A stretch of DNA of 64,000 nucleotides from Paracyclopina nana (Eukaryota; Arthropoda; Copepoda; Cyclopoida; Cyclopettidae), in the NCBI GenBank assembly GCA_019096065.1, contig JAGUCH010000008.1:4655001-4719000 (forward strand), given 5' to 3'. How positions within the stretch are numbered: position 1 is the first letter of the stretch; every line of letters begins with the position of its first letter. A program made the translations under genes and the position numbers. Below the pieces are notes generated by a model. The model did not search any database. It saw only the letters and a list, made by a program, of their open reading frames with translations, and was not told the DNA's origin. Of this stretch, positions 1 to 14,400 are shown piece by piece.

Positions 1-1235
1 GAATCATGATAGTATCAAATCTTCATGAATCATAAATTGTGTTTTTGAAGGCCGGCCCTAATTGGATTGCATTTTATATGATTTCGTTTATTGAGTTCGC
101 CATGGAGGCTTTGAAAAAAAAGCTAACATTCTCATTAGCCAAAAAGCCAACCGGAGAGGGAGCCAAATTGAGATCAAAGCAGTTACTAGTTCTCAAATTG
201 CTTCTCCATGTTAATGAGGATTAAGAAAGTGAATTTATGTCTGTACCTCCATGAACCAAGCTGGGGGGATTTTATTCAAAAAGGGCCCTTCAGCTATGTA
301 TGCAGTATAAGGAAAGTTTTTTCAAGAGGGGCCAGGAGATTTTCCCCAAGCTTGTTTTCATTTGGCTTATTGAAGCTTTTGTCTGCGTCGCAGGAAACGA
401 AGGCTGAGTTTAATTTAAGTTTAAGGGCTTTTGACGAATGACCTTACAAAAGTCCACTACTACTCTCTTTCGCAGCATCGGCCAAATGTCCCTTGGGAGC
501 ATCGAATGCAGCTCACGTCCTCATTGTTGGACCGTGTCCGACAGAAACAAACACATTGTTTCTTTTCTTCTTGACCATCTTAGTCTGCCATAGAAGTAGG
601 AGCAGCAGTCGATCTGAGGAAATTGGTCGGAAAATTGCTTCCAGCTCTCTCTCTCTCTCTCCATATAACTGTCGAGTTGGCAACAACTGGCTGTGTGTGT
701 ATGAAGAAGGTGCAAATTATTGTAATAACCTTACCACCATCAGCCACTTTTTGATTAGAAAGCCATAGTATTGAGAGAGCATGCTGGAAAACCTTGTTTG
801 TGTGTGGAAGTATTAGCTATACTATATAGTCGTCGTAGTTGCTGTACAACGTGACCCAGGGGGCTATGAAAAGTTGGTGTCACACCGAGCCATTCCAAGC
901 ACGTTGGGGAAAAATGGGGCAATCCCCCACCCATTCAGATTGAGGAAGAATCCTTGATTTTGACTCGTGAAAAACAGCTGGTGTTGGCAAGATTTGCTTG
1001 AGTGGATTTTTCGCGCACTGATGAGCCATTGTGTGCAAGGTAATTCTACTGTGGCCTCATCAATCCAATGCAATCAAGAGATGAGCTCGAGCTCTAGATG
1101 ATTCAGGCACATGGCCCGAGGCTGAATATGATGGCAAAAAAAGATACTAGTGTAGTAGCAGTACACTGCAAGTAACTTTAATGGAGTCCAAAAGTACTTG
1201 AGAGCCTGAGCTTTTCCTGTACAGACTATGGCATA
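1..1235. other. Gene-poor flank, no supported gene
   Basis: I see no exon with good splice sites, no recognisable domain and no RNA gene here. The open frames are short and overlap on both strands, as expected by chance. A (CT)n microsatellite lies near 645-660. Confidence 0.5.
645..660. repeat. (CT)n microsatellite
   Basis: A short run of CT dinucleotides is visible directly. No functional meaning is inferred. Confidence 0.8.
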
Positions 1236-1390
1236 AGCCCGGTTCCAACAACAAAATAAGTATAGTATAAGTACGATTAACCAGTATAGTATGGTACAGC
1301 TGAGCGCGCGAGCTAGCAGGCACCATACTATACTTATAAGTATAAGTAAGGTGTCCATACTATACTGATTTTCATTGTTGGAACCGGGCT
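1236..1390. mobile_element. Palindromic MITE, 155 bp
   Basis: The segment starts with AGCCCGGTTCCAACAA and ends with its reverse complement, so the terminal inverted repeats match over at least 16 bp. The inner part repeats variants of AGTATAGTAT in both orientations, so most of the unit could fold into one hairpin. The bases ATA flank both ends and may be a 3-bp target duplication. No coding capacity is visible. A non-autonomous DNA transposon (MITE) is the simplest reading; the superfamily cannot be set from three flanking bases. Confidence 0.72.
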
Positions 1391-4300
1391 ATAGCTAAGC
1401 CCTTCAAAAGAGCCAGATCTGCAAAAAAGCCAAACATCTTTGGCCACAGATTTCGAGGGAAAAGCAATATTTTCTATGCTTCTTACAGAAGATGAGCCTC
1501 ATTCTAGCTTTCCTTTTGGCCGGGAAGAAAATTATGAGCAATTTGCATGTGCTTTTTGGCCAGGTGTTTCATGTGCCATCTCATTTGTTTGGTGTGCCAT
1601 TTATTATTTCCCTGCATATCTGGCGGTGGTACGTGTGGCCATTCGATTTATGTCAGTGGATATTTACAAAAGAGGCCATGATTGACAATTGCTATTGGTG
1701 GTGGTAGCTTTGGTGAGCATGACTAGTTCTGCTGCTGCAAGGAGCCTTGACGACAATTTACTCGGTTTCCTGTCAAACACTCACCAACCAATATAATCAT
1801 TGCATTGCTGCAGCCAAAGGCCGAATTTCTCCGGTTCCTATCTTGCAATGATAAAGTAGCCTTCATTGTGAATTCTGCCGGCATAGGGTCAACAACAAAT
1901 GCAGCAGCACTGGATTTGCCTTGGCCTTGGGGAAATGGCTATCACAATCGATTATTTTAGCTACTCTATACCATTGCTGCAATGCAAGAATCTCAGCTAG
2001 TAAGAGCGGGGGGAAAACTTTTTTTACCAAAAGTGCTTTGAGGGCGTGAGGTTTTGTGGCGAGTTGAAAGGCCCCTTTTTATACATTTATTTTCCAAAAA
2101 AAAAAATAGTAAACAGTTGGAGCTGTCTGTGTGGGCAACTTGTCCTTGCTGTCTTCTCTCACAATATGCCCACGACAGCTATAGAATCCATGCTTTCAAC
2201 TCTATGTACCAAAGTTTCCATCATTTTCCACATAGTAGCATGCATGATGCAAAATCTCACAGCTTTATCAAAAATGCAGCTACTATATGGTCCACACTAA
2301 TTAGTTGCAGAAAAATGGAGCCCAAATCTGGCTTTGAACAACAACCAGAGCTTGCCAAATTAGGATTAGGATTTACTACAACAGAGCTCTCTTCTGCATG
2401 CTCGTGTGGAGAAAAATGGTTGAAAAAGCAATTTGTGCCAAAATTCTGTTAGGCTTGCTGTTGCGTAACTCGATTTCAAAATGGCAGAGAGAAATAACCT
2501 ATTTCTCCTTTTTTCTCATAGGACATGTTATCATTTCGTGCATAGATGATCATTCGTGTTGTCTTTCTCTGTGCGGGTCACGATTGTGTCACAATGCTAA
2601 CTAGTTGCAATATTGGCAGCCAGTTTTAAAAGGAAGGTTTTTTCTGTATTGTTTGATGTGCCAAATCGAAATAGCAGCAGTAGAGCAAATATCGAGAGGG
2701 CTGAAATTGAGATTGCTACCCTCTTAGCTCCGCCACATTTTTTAACTTTTCCCTCTTGACTAAAAAAAAGGGACGAAGCAGAGAAAAAGATTTCTGACAA
2801 GAATGACAATGGATTCGAATCGACAGCCTCGGAATTGATAGTGCTTCTCGAAAAATGAAGTTGAAAGAGAGAGAAAAAAGTAAATTGATCGTGTTGTATT
2901 CCTACTAAAATGACATTTAAAAATGCCGCCAGCCAAGACGAGGAAAAAAAACCTCTGTCCCTCATCCATTATTTAGGCAAAGACTTCTTTGCTACTGCAG
3001 AACAAGATTTACATGAGTCTAGAGGATTTGCAAAGTAGGTATATATACACACTGTAATACCTAGTAATGCTAATTCCTTCGAAATCACAAAGGAAGATCT
3101 TTCCTTCTCTTGTTACAGCTCCTGGTGCTGTAATACAACCATGGTAATGCTGAGAGGACACTATACAAAACACAGTAGCTGGATACATTTTTGAAAAAGT
3201 AGCTCGGAAAAGTTTCCTCCAGTTAGTCAAGCAGGAGCATTCAGAAAGGCACAAACAACTAATGTTAATTAAATTGGAGATGAGAGAGCTTGTTGGCTTT
3301 ATGCCTGCTACCAGTTGCAGTTGCTACAATTTCGTTCATTAGTGTTGAATACAGATAGCTCTGATTACTGAGCACTACGTATGCTACCTTGCCTTCTACA
3401 TTTACTGCTTAACTATGTATTTATGAGATATAGTATGTGTAGCAGAACTAATTCCACAACTATTCTCACAATTATTTGGTATAGTTGTTTTTATGTGCTG
3501 CTGCTTTTGTATAAAAGTTTTTATTTCAAAGTTTGTTTTGGAAAAACTTGGAGAACATCTCCAGAGCCTTCAAAGTATCAAAAGATGTGCAAAAAGAAGA
3601 AAAACCTCTGCCAAAGTGAGCACGGCCATGAAGAAGAGGAAGAAAGAGACTTAAAAAGGGTTCTCATGTCTGCTTTCTTTTTTATATAAATAACTTGCAC
3701 AGCTTGATTTGCACCACAAGATAGGAGCCAGCTAGGAAGGCCAGGATACGACCATAGCAGTACATATCAATGCACATCACAAACAAAGAAATGCATCAAA
3801 ACTTCAACGCAAGAGAAGCAATAATCAAAATGGCCAGACTAGCAGAAAATCTGCCTGTGGCTTTACCCGAGTTATCATTGCCAAAAAAAAGCGTGGAAAA
3901 GAAACTGGCGTAAACATTTATAACGCCTGAAAGCTTTCAACTGGTAACTTGACACACACTGTTAAAAGATGTTACTAGCACATCAGTGCAACTGCAAACA
4001 AAGCTGAAAGAGTTTGTGTTTCGAGCATTATCACCAGGTATTCGCTAGCAACTGAGCCAGCTTCTTCTGAGAGTGCTGTGCAACTGAAATAGAAGTTTTA
4101 ATTGCTGTTTTCTGCTAGAAGAAGAGGCTATATTCTGTACACTTTCTTGGCACAGAGCTACCATTTTGCTACAGCGAGAAAAGCTCTCTTTCACCATCAA
4201 TAAGAAGACTATGAGCAAACAACAACAGAAGAAGGAGATACTACTAGCAGTGCAAATAAAGGGAGTAGAATGCACAGCAACAGTTAAGTAGGGACCTGAA

Positions 4301-4751
4301 GCTGGCCAAGAAGCCAGGGAAAAAGACAAAGGACTTCATCAAGCCAAGATGAATCCTCGTTTAAACACCACACTCCATTTGCTGCTGCGTAGTAATTTAG
4401 CAAGTGAAGAAAGACCGAGGGCTGGAATCCATCATCAGAGCCTGTTTTACTACTTTTTCTACTCACTTTAATTATGTGCGAAGAAACTAGTGTACCACGT
4501 CATAGTAATAAAGACACTTATGGGCTCTTTTTGCCACCGTGGTAAAAACCCATGCATGCATGCATGACTGGGCGACAAGAGTTACGAGGCTTGAAAGCAA
4601 TTACAAGGTCACGCAAGAGTTCGATTTTTGCGGCCTCTCACTTGTAGTTGCAGGCTACTGCGAACATGTTATAGACTGCTATACACAGTTCAATTTATTG
4701 ACTGGAGATGAACGTGAATGCAGATCAGTCGACTGGACCATTCGTCTTGCT
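1391..4751. other. Intergenic, no supported gene
   Basis: About 3.4 kb with only short, AT-rich open frames and no domain signature. A (CATG)4 tract occurs at about 4551-4566, just upstream of the IGFBP-like gene. Confidence 0.45.
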
Positions 4752-5803
4752 ATGGACTGGAAAACCTTATTGACATTGGCTTTTTTGGGCCTGCGAGCCA
4801 CGCTTATTAGGGGAGCCCCCTCTAGCTCAAATTGCACTCAGCTTTGCGAATTAACCTGTCCAGAAGTAATGGCTTCACTTTTAAGCTGATTCAAACGCAA
4901 ATCGGTTTTAATTGCTATTTTTAAGCCCGAGCCTTGCTGCGCTAGCGGGGAGAAATTGAACGCATCGTTTGATGAGTGTGGATGCGCAATTACATGCGGC
5001 CGATGCCTCACCCCCAATGGATTTCTGTGTAATCCCAAGGAAGATATTTGCGCAAAAGGAGCCAAATGTGTGCCGCTTCTGCAAGGAGAAGACACACAAG
5101 CCAACCAGACTAATCCTAGCCTACAAATGGGTTTGAGATCTTTTGTCCTCTTTTTTTTGGCTGAATTGCAGCAGCAAAGCTTTCTTTTTTTTGAAGGAAG
5201 TATTCATCAGTGCATGGACAAAACTAGAGCCACCCTGATGCGAGCACAAAAGCAAATCATGATGATGAACAACACAGATAATCCCGAAATGTCCCCAATT
5301 GACCTGGCCATGAGTCAGTTCATGCATTCTTACCAGCTAGGTGAACATTTCTTCTTTTTATGATGACATGAGCCAATAGAATGTAGGGCCTTGATTAATT
5401 AGAAAACGACACGGACTACTACGACAGAGGAGCTCTCTTCTCACCAACTCAAACATGCAACAAAACTTTTGATGAGCAAGGTTTGATCCTCCAAACTTAC
5501 GCAATTTTGACCAATGCTTTGGAAGGAAATGAGAGCAGCGTTTTTTCTGCCTCTCCTGGCTTCGTCAATCATTCACTCGGAGTGCTTTTTGAAGTTGTCA
5601 AGCTCACACAAGAAACCACCCAAGAGGAAGGCTTCAAACTGATGAAGATTGTGCCCCTTTTGGAGGGCCTTGGCAAACTTCAGATTGACTTTGAGAGAAT
5701 TTTCAATGGTACCCAGCTCTTGGGTGATGACCCAAACTCGGGGCCGAATTCTACTGATGACTGGATGACTAGCATTTTATACACGTCTTCGCCTGTGTAC
5801 TGA
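4752..5803 (+). CDS. Secreted cysteine-rich protein with IGFBP-type N-terminal domain
   Basis: Three exons fit: 4752-4865, 4926-5340 and 5403-5803, with introns of 60 and 62 bp (GT-AG) and matching phases. The ATG at 4752 opens a signal peptide (MDWKTLLTLAFLGLRATLI). A cysteine-rich block follows, including DECGCAITCGRC and later CAKGAKC, the Cys spacing of the IGFBP N-terminal module found in insulin-like-growth-factor-binding and related single-domain secreted proteins. The last exon encodes an unrecognised, partly amphipathic acidic segment with several N-glycosylation sequons (NKT, NGT, NST) and ends at a stop at 5801-5803. The middle exon contains a hydrophobic stretch around 5130-5190 that could be an in-frame intron; I found no phase-compatible splice pair, so it is kept as coding. 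Binding of an insulin-like peptide is inferred only. The IGFBP assignment rests on cysteine pattern. Confidence 0.72.
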
Positions 5804-8477
5804 GTATATATGCATATCAAGTGATTTTATATTTATTGACTAACTTTGAACTGAAAGAGCAATAGTAGCTCCTCGTTTACATGCAGAAAAAGTGTGCAAA
5901 AACTTTTTTTCCAGATCCACTTTGGCAAAGAGTGGCTGCAGAAGGCCGGAATTTATGCACATTTTTACCACCACAACGGCCATAATTACATTACTGATTA
6001 TTGGACTGCTACTTGCAATGTTGTAATTTTCGCCACCCTACTTGCAAATGAATGCCATGCTAGCTTGCCTTACTTATTATTATGCAGCCACCTTGTTTTT
6101 CTGCACACAACACTCAATAATAGATACAATGCATTTTTATTGCGCCACTATGGCACTCAAGCTGATGCTATCGATTTCTAGATCAGATCAGTGAATATCT
6201 TACAGCTATTCTTGTAGGGGATACGACGGAAGGAAATTGTCGGAATTTGAAGAAGGAATATATGGTCGTACGTAGTGGTGTGAAAAAGCCCAATTTTACT
6301 ACACTTCCTTTCTTTTCTCGAAGGTGGGGGAAAGTTGCGCATGAAATTGGTTTTGCTTTGAACTGCTGACATCATCATGGCCTTTTCAGCGAGGCCTCTT
6401 CATATTGTGATGACAATTAATCATAAACTGCACCAATGTGCTAATTTCTGCTACCTTATTGAGTATTTTTGCGCAAAGTGAGTGAGCTGTGTTACTAAGC
6501 ATCAGAAGAACTCCTGGGTCTAGCATTAATTCAAAAAGTTCTTGCCCGCGTCGTGGTCATGGTTCATGGTCACTAACTTTCAAGCCTGCAATTTTTCCCT
6601 GAAAATCTTAATTATCTCGGCTTTCTCCAGTTATGGTGGGGGGCTGAGAGCAGCATGATGCATGCCAGCCAAGGCTGCGAAATTGACTTTATTGGGCACA
6701 AATTTGGTAGTAGTTTGGCTTGATTAAAGTTTAGTATCCAGCTTGGTGTAGCTGCAGAAGAAGCCAGCAAAGCGTTTGTAGTAGTAGTATCGTGAAAAGT
6801 TCTGGCTTTCACTAAACCCATGGGATGAGGAGTTGCTTTTCTCGCCATCAACGCTTTGAAAATCGAGCAGTTAGGCTCTTTTGAGATTCCGAGCAGAAGA
6901 AGGAGCCATTTTGGTACTGAAGCCATAAAAGTCGAATTATTCTTGGGCCAATAAAGTGTCTTTATCGCTGTGTTTATTTTGAAATGGATGAAAGCTGCCA
7001 CACCACAGCTCTCAGGCAGAGCAGCAACTGCTACCACCCAACAAAGTGGAGTAGTAGTTTATATGGGAAAAGTTATTCTAGCCGCGTAGTCATAGTTCTT
7101 CTGTGCTCTGGCAAAACTTCTGCTTTTGGCCCCCTTTAAAAACAATGGTGGGCTGGTTGGCAAAACAGCATTAATTATGGATTTTGGAGAGGGCTTCCGG
7201 GGCCCACCAACAAGGCTACTATAGCCGCAACTGCTGCAGGTCTCGCAGCCTCTAAAATCTGGAGAGAGAAATTAACCCAGCCAAAGAGATGGAAAATGGC
7301 TGCTAAAAGTTTGCCAGTAGCAACAACAAAGTGGAGCAGCACGAATAATTCTGGAAACGTCCCATGGGAGCTCAAATATTAATTGGTGCTCTACTTCTTC
7401 GCTTCTTTGCTGTTTTTGAACTTGTATGGTATGTAAACACTCCGTTTTGTGTGCGCGCGGGGCTGGGTCAGCAGATTTTTGCCGCAGTCATAGTAGTGGA
7501 AAATGGTGTGTCTTTAGTGCTGTCAACAACAGAGTGGATGTGTTTTTCTCCTCACATCTCGTTTAGGATGACAGATATCCGCGTTTAGAAAGTGCTACTG
7601 TGTGTTTTCCGTCTCATAGGAATATCCCTTTTTTGAAGTTTCACCATATCATCATTTCTGCAGCAGTCCTCCTTTGATGTTTGAAATCAAATCAGATTCA
7701 TGGAGAAAAACTCCAGAAGTTGTCAGATTGGATTTTATGCCAGACTGGACCTGTCATTCTGCTAGAAAATTCAATCAGGCGGCGAAGAAGTCGTTTTTAT
7801 CACTAAAAATGTCCGAAATGTCAATGTCTCTTTCTGGCAATTGCTTTCTAAAAAGGCCCCCTTGTCTACTCTACCTGGCAATTTATCTTTCGCGAAATTT
7901 AGAAAGCAATTCAAGTCATTCTACTTTGCAGTATATTGTAATATGCAGTACTTTGGGTAGCACGGTTTTGGGTTGGATTCTACCACCCAAAAATATCGAC
8001 ATTTCTTGCGGAGCAAGCCTTTTGCTTGTCTTTTGTGACATCCACAAGTGCGGTTGTAAAACAGTCAAGGCTTTCCTCCATTCTTCCATCTACTACATTC
8101 TATACATTGTGGAAATACATTGTGTGAAGAATACGTGCGTGTACGTTTGAATTATTGGCAGCATTAACGAGCAGCCAAAAGCCTCTGTGACTCCCAGGAT
8201 ATGTCAGATTCTGCATTGTCCCTCAAATTGGCCTCAATTCCTTTTGTACAAGCATAGAGAGTGACACTGAAAAAGAGGTCTACTTTCTCGGATAAGCCTT
8301 TGCATGAGAGCAAAGTCTCAAAATTGTTCACACGTACGTCTTCGTGCAAATCAGGTCTGCTCCTCGTAGATTGTAGAATTTTCCCACACCTCTACTACAT
8401 ATATAGCTCAGAATCAGCTTACTGCATGCTACAATGTAAAAGATCAATACTCAAACTGCGGGTACTTTTTGTTGCAG
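5804..8477. other. Intergenic, possibly 5' part of the beat locus
   Basis: No convincing exon. The first Beat exon recognised downstream needs an upstream exon ending in phase 1 and carrying a signal peptide; I looked for it and found no match. The longer open frames (6612-7037 minus, 7674-8150 plus) lack domain or splice support. Confidence 0.4.
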
Positions 8478-11400
8478 AGAACACTGGCAAGCTACAAGTG
8501 CACCAAATTCAGGTCCCAGATCCCTTCATTTTGGGCTCCTCCAGTGATTTGTTTTGCAATTATTCGTGGACGAATGCAGAAAAAGAGACTCGGCCCATCT
8601 ACTCCATCAAATGGTACAAGGAGAACCAAGAGTTTTTTAGGTGAGTGTGGAAATGACACAAATGCCACGTCCAGATAAGCCATCAGCTTCTGGAAGAACA
8701 ATTCTGGCCAGAAATCATTGGAATAATTGCAATGGTAGAGTGTCTGTTCAACACAGTACACAACATCTACAATATATTTTTCTGGTACAATTTACAACTA
8801 ATTACTCCCTATCTATTTCTAGATTTGTCCCCTCAGAGGAGCCAGCCATGGTGTCATTTGACAAAGATGGAATCTTTGTGGATGTAAGTGTTTCCTCTTC
8901 TTCTTTGGTAGACAAATGGGATTAAACATATTCCAAGCAGATGGTGCTGGTAGATGTCCCACAATTTATCTTCCTCTCCACTGCTACTATAACTTCAAGA
9001 TCTTTTGGTCTATGATGCGGTTCTTCCAGAATTAGAAAGCAGGACAGCTCCTCAAAAATGGGCCCTATATGTGAAAGATCTAGTCTAGACCCACCTTTTT
9101 AGAACCAGGTCAAGAGCTAGAGATCAAACATCATCATACGCTTTTTTCAGAGCCAAAAGCAACATTTTCCTTAGCTTTGGTTGAGAGAGCACAAGTCACG
9201 AAAAAATTCTCACTTGTCACACCATGCATGCTTTTATTTATTGCTGGCCACTTTTTCTTCGCATAGTCACGCGTACTTGCTACGTTTCTGTGTATCTGAA
9301 GCTAAGAAAAAGGCAAAAAGCATTTTCTGAGGATACACTCAGGCCGCATTGAATATCGTAAAATTCCACTCAATAGCTAGGGACAGGATATGTCTGCTTG
9401 TGCAGTGGTTTTGCAACAAAAATGCATTTTGAATCAAGGGGTTGTGGTGCCAGAAGCATTTATGAGCTCATCGCTGCACTGCACTGAGCTGAGCTGCTGC
9501 ATGGTGCACAAAATTGGGTGCATACTGATCCTATTAAATAAGTTGTAGGATTTTGCTGTGACCAAGCCCTCCTCCAATTTCATGACATTTGCCTCTTCAA
9601 AGATGAGATGCACTTTGATTTTATATTCACCTTCAGCAGTCAACATTCATGGCAAATCTGCATACAATATGCCTTAATCAAAACTTTCCCATTGAAATTC
9701 AAACTTGTAAACGCCAATGAATGCTATTTCAGTTTGCTGGATTTGTGGTAGTTTTTGGAGCTGATGCCACACCGTGAATTCAACTCGATGTGGAGCTTTA
9801 TATGGCATAGCATAGCATAGAGAATAAAGTATAGACGCAGAATAGCTCTTTGATGCAATTCTAAGCTAAGCCCCCTTGACTCAGCCACACTTGGCTGGTT
9901 TTGAAGTGAAATCTGAATCCCACCAAAATTAGCACAGTGCTGTATGGGGACTTTTTTTGCTTCTTCGGCCATTACCCTACCAAGTTGTAACTAAATTGTC
10001 ATTTCTAGAGGAACTTGTAAATTATGAAAGGAAGCAGAAATGGCACATTAACCTCCAGAGCTGTGCACAAAAACAACATTTAGCTGAAAAAATACTTTTA
10101 TAATTACTACGGCAACTAGACACCTCATTGCTGTAGTCAGAAGACTAGATTAAAGGCAATATATGGCTCATTTTGAGTGGCACACAACCGATACTGCCAT
10201 TATCAAATATTGACGGGCTTTTGCAAAATCCGCTCAAATCAATAATGCAGCACTAAATTCTCCGTAAACCAATTAATTCTACACATCCAAAAGGCTTCAT
10301 TAAGCTTTCCACTCTTGTGAGCCAATATGAAAAGGCAGGCTAATGAAGATCATTCTTTAGCAAGGTCCTACTATCAATTTTTCGAACCTTTTGACCTTCA
10401 GCTGACACTTAATCAAGTGCTCCAACTCCGTTCCTCCTAAATGAATGTAGCACGCCTAATAAATTGTGTCGACAATTGCCTTGAAATGGTTAAGCGCACC
10501 CGTGGAGCCAATTTGCTTCTCATGCACACAGTGATGATGCATTTCCCTCTACCTTTTCATTTTTTTCAACAGCCAAAGACACCTCACATCATCATGAATG
10601 CTTGCTCCATAGCTCCTCTGCTGTTATAGCAAACCAGTGTAGAAAAATGAGCAAACGTTGCTTTTTGAAATCTGCTGACTTGAGCCAGGCCTGAATCTTG
10701 AAAAATAGATGAAGCAGTAAGCAAGCTAGCTTTACCAACCCAAATGTTTGAAGTTTTCAAAGGCTGGTGAACAAATACACTTTTTGGCTATTTTACATGC
10801 AACTACCACAATAGCTTTGGAAGCATACAACAATGTTGTTTCTTGATTTGGAATGCAGGCAACTACTATGGTGCTTCCACAAAGGCCCTAGCTCTAGTTC
10901 CCATCAGGTCGTTTTTCCACAACTGGCATGCAATTTCTGCAACAATCCACTTTCTCTCTGAGCTAGCTATGTAGAAGAGCAAACTCTATTTAAAAAAGGC
11001 ATGCTTCATGGAAAAACCACATTGCAGAAGTACAGTCACAATACAAAGAAGCCCCTTTTTTCCCCACAACTTTTCATGAATGGGAATGCTTATTTTTTGT
11101 GCAAGTACACATCCCAAAAAAATGCAGCTTTTCATGTTGAGATTTGTAAGCAGGGCCAATAAATTCTCTATGGCCATTCATTGGAGGCAACATTGGAGTG
11201 AACTGCTGTGGCTCCCAATTTATCTGGCTCTTTTTCAAAATCCAATAGTAGTACAGCTCCATATACCAAAGCAACCAGAGAGTTCCGCAAACGCGCACAT
11301 AAATCAAGAGAATCTACAGCACAGACACGAAAAGTTATTTAGACAGCTCCATTTTTATTTATGGTGAGAGATTGGGCATGGAAGGGGCTACTTTATGCTA

Positions 11401-14400
11401 CAACTAGCTCCACTGCTAAAAGGGGGGAAAGTTAATCCATCCACACAAACTTGGGGTGTCAGTAATTCAATTTTAAACTTTACATTTCAGCGTTTTCTAG
11501 GGATTACCATTAGCTAACTCGGTGGTTGCGTAGCATAGCATAGCAGCTTGAGCATGGTGGCAACTTTCCAGAAAGATTCGCATATTTAGCTGAAAAGCTT
11601 AAAGATACTTTGTGTGCGTTTCCCGGGAAAACAAGCAGAGCTTTCACTCCGTTCAGTGTCTTCAGCGAGAATGAATGCAGTTTCTGCCATACGAGATAGC
11701 CAATTTCAAAATCTGCACTCTTTTCCACTTTGGTGTTGAGTTGAAGCTCGTTGGATGAGTTATATTTTTAAGGCAAAGTTATATGCTGCTGCATTTGGGA
11801 TGCGCATCTTTGTGCGCGCTGAATTAAGCTCATTCAATTAAGGTCAATTATTCTGGGGCCACAAAGAAGGGAGGGTGGTTTTGGGTGTCCTCTCCTTTTA
11901 GGCAGTGATAATTTTACTGCTACAAAGTGTATCCGGCTAATATAATGGTACAGGGAAAGGGCTGGGTCATCATTTACAAACGTAGCCTTAAGGCATGGAT
12001 GTGTATGCAAATTACTTGCACATGGTTATCCCTCTTCTGTCGTGACACAGAAACATTGCAATTGTTCTGAAGTGGTAGCAGTAGGAGCAAGTCTGACCTG
12101 GATATTATTATTGCTACTCTACGATGTGGCTTATCAAGGACTTAAATTACTACAGTAAGGGAGGTTAGTAGCCAATAAAGATGAGATTTGCAAACATGTA
12201 AAAGCTGGATATATATGCTATATGTATATATACTTGGATAAAAAGTGCCCTTACAAAGTTTCCTCCATTTTTTACCACTCTGAGTGTACGTAGGATGTAG
12301 TAGCTGAACACGTAGCCTCCAACTTTCAGATATCGCTGGCTGCTTTGGCATTTGAAAAAAAAGTTACCATATATTGGTCTACTGCTGCCTAGGTTGCAAC
12401 CTCTTTTAGAGCCATATGGACACAAAGAATTTCGGTATTGCAAAATCCCTTCAAGAAATGACAGTTGCTGTTCAAATATTCTGTTTTGGCTGGAAGTAGC
12501 AGTATTTGGAGCCAAATGCTATGAATGAGGCGGAAACGCTGCACAAACTTTTTAATATGGCGGAGGATGAATTGAAATTGGCTTTTATGCAACGGCATGA
12601 CTATATACTAACAGAAGGGGAATACTGTAAAAAGTCCGCAATGTCAAAAGTCCTTATATATAAAATCCTCATGTAAAAAGTCCTAATATATGAAGTCCTA
12701 ATGTAAAAAGTCCTGATGTAAAAAGTACACTCTACAAAGACTATTTTTGTACAGATATCAATAATAATTCTTTGATAAAACATTAATGCATGCATTTAAT
12801 TTGTGAAACAAAGTTACCGACGCTGCTTTGATTGAATAATGTTTGACTTATCAATGAAAGAGTCTTCTGTATTTATTCGCTTTTTCTGACTTTGTTCAAT
12901 TGGAAATTGGCTACTTTGTAAAACAGGGCTGAAGTCTGATGTATCTTCAGTTTCCTGTTCAAGTTCAGTGGCCTTATGGACTGATAATGGCCTTAGGGAC
13001 TGGTAATGGGGATTAATAAACTAATAATTAGTAAAAAAAAATTTTGGGTCAGCCTTTCCACAAATTCAAGTCTTAAGGCTTCATAGATCTTCATTAAAGA
13101 TTTAATAGGATCCTTTAGAATATCATCCCTCAAATGATTGCATCAGTACCATTTGATATTCCCGTGAGCAGAACACAATCCAAGAGTTAAAATAAGAATC
13201 ACAAGAAGATATAGATAAACTTTTTAATCTACTTGTATTAAGGTTCATATTATTGTATTTATGGTCTTTTATAAAAATTGGGACTTCACATAAAAGGACT
13301 TTTGATATCTGGTCTTTATATGAGCGGACTTTTAGTATCTGGACTTTTTGCAACCGGACTTTTTTTATCTGGATATTTCACATCGCGGACTTTTTACAGT
13401 ACATCCAACAGAAGTAGTAGAACTCTGCATTCTAACTTGACTTGGAAGAAAGTTTTTCTGGCCAAGAAAAACTTTTTTTCCTGAGCTTGCTGTCCGAATT
13501 TTAAGCAACTTTTCTTCTCCTTCTTCTTTGCACAGATCACTCGATCGTCGCCTCAAGTTGTTCATTTGAGGACGTCACATTGGACAACTGCGGGCAAATT
13601 CAGATGCGAGGTCACTGCAGATGACTTCGAAACGGCCTCGAAATCTGTTGAGGCCACAGTTGTGGGTAAGTGATTCAACGACGACATATGCAAATATCAA
13701 GCAAAAGAGAAAAATCACGAGCATGTTCTGCGAAAACGATTTATACCATCAAATTGTTGCTATCTTTCTTGAAATGGTTTCCTATTTGAGATTCATTTTG
13801 ATAATGGAATGTTCTCTTTTGCATGTAGCGGTGCCTAAATATGATCCCTACATTGACGGGAACAAGCACAAATATTCCCCTGGGGAACTTGTCGAGCTGA
13901 ATTGCACCTCCAATTCCTCGGATCCCGAGGCGGATTTGTTCTGGTATATCAACTCGTTGCCGGTAAGCATAAACTGCATAAAATTCGCACACATAAAAAC
14001 ATGCTGCAGCAGAATACTGTGGCATCCTTCTCCGGCCAGCCTTTTTCAGATTTATGCAGCTAAATGCTGAGAAAAAAGAGCTCAGAAATGGTACGAGCTC
14101 TCCAAAAGTGGTTGTAGTAAAACATCATGTTGAAGATGAGGTGCAAAATGGCACCCAAGGGACCTTGCCTTTCTCGGCCCTAGTAATTATACTGGAAAGC
14201 CTAGCTCGACTCCAATTTCATGGGCCTTGATCATCCAAAAGAGAATCATCATCATATAGTCTGTTTGACTTTGTTTGGAAACCCCAAGACAATTTGCTTA
14301 ACGAGCTCGCTAACCTCAGCAGAGAGCACGATGAGAAGAGATTAGAAAGCCTATATCCTTCAACTTTTCCTTATGACTGTAGAAGCCAAAGGAGTTGAAC

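Noticed and set aside
2360-2376. TTAGGATTAGGA, telomere-like
   Set aside because: Only two imperfect units; far too short for interstitial telomere sequence.
6612-7037. Minus-strand frame of 141 codons
   Set aside because: No domain, no splice partners, and composition like the surrounding noncoding DNA.
7364-7435. Candidate signal-peptide exon for the plus-strand beat gene (MGAQILIGALLLRFFAVFEL)
   Set aside because: Its available donors end in phase 2 or 0, while the next beat exon needs phase 1.
7674-8150. Plus-strand frame of 158 codons before beat
   Set aside because: No recognisable motif and no phase-compatible donor into the beat exons.
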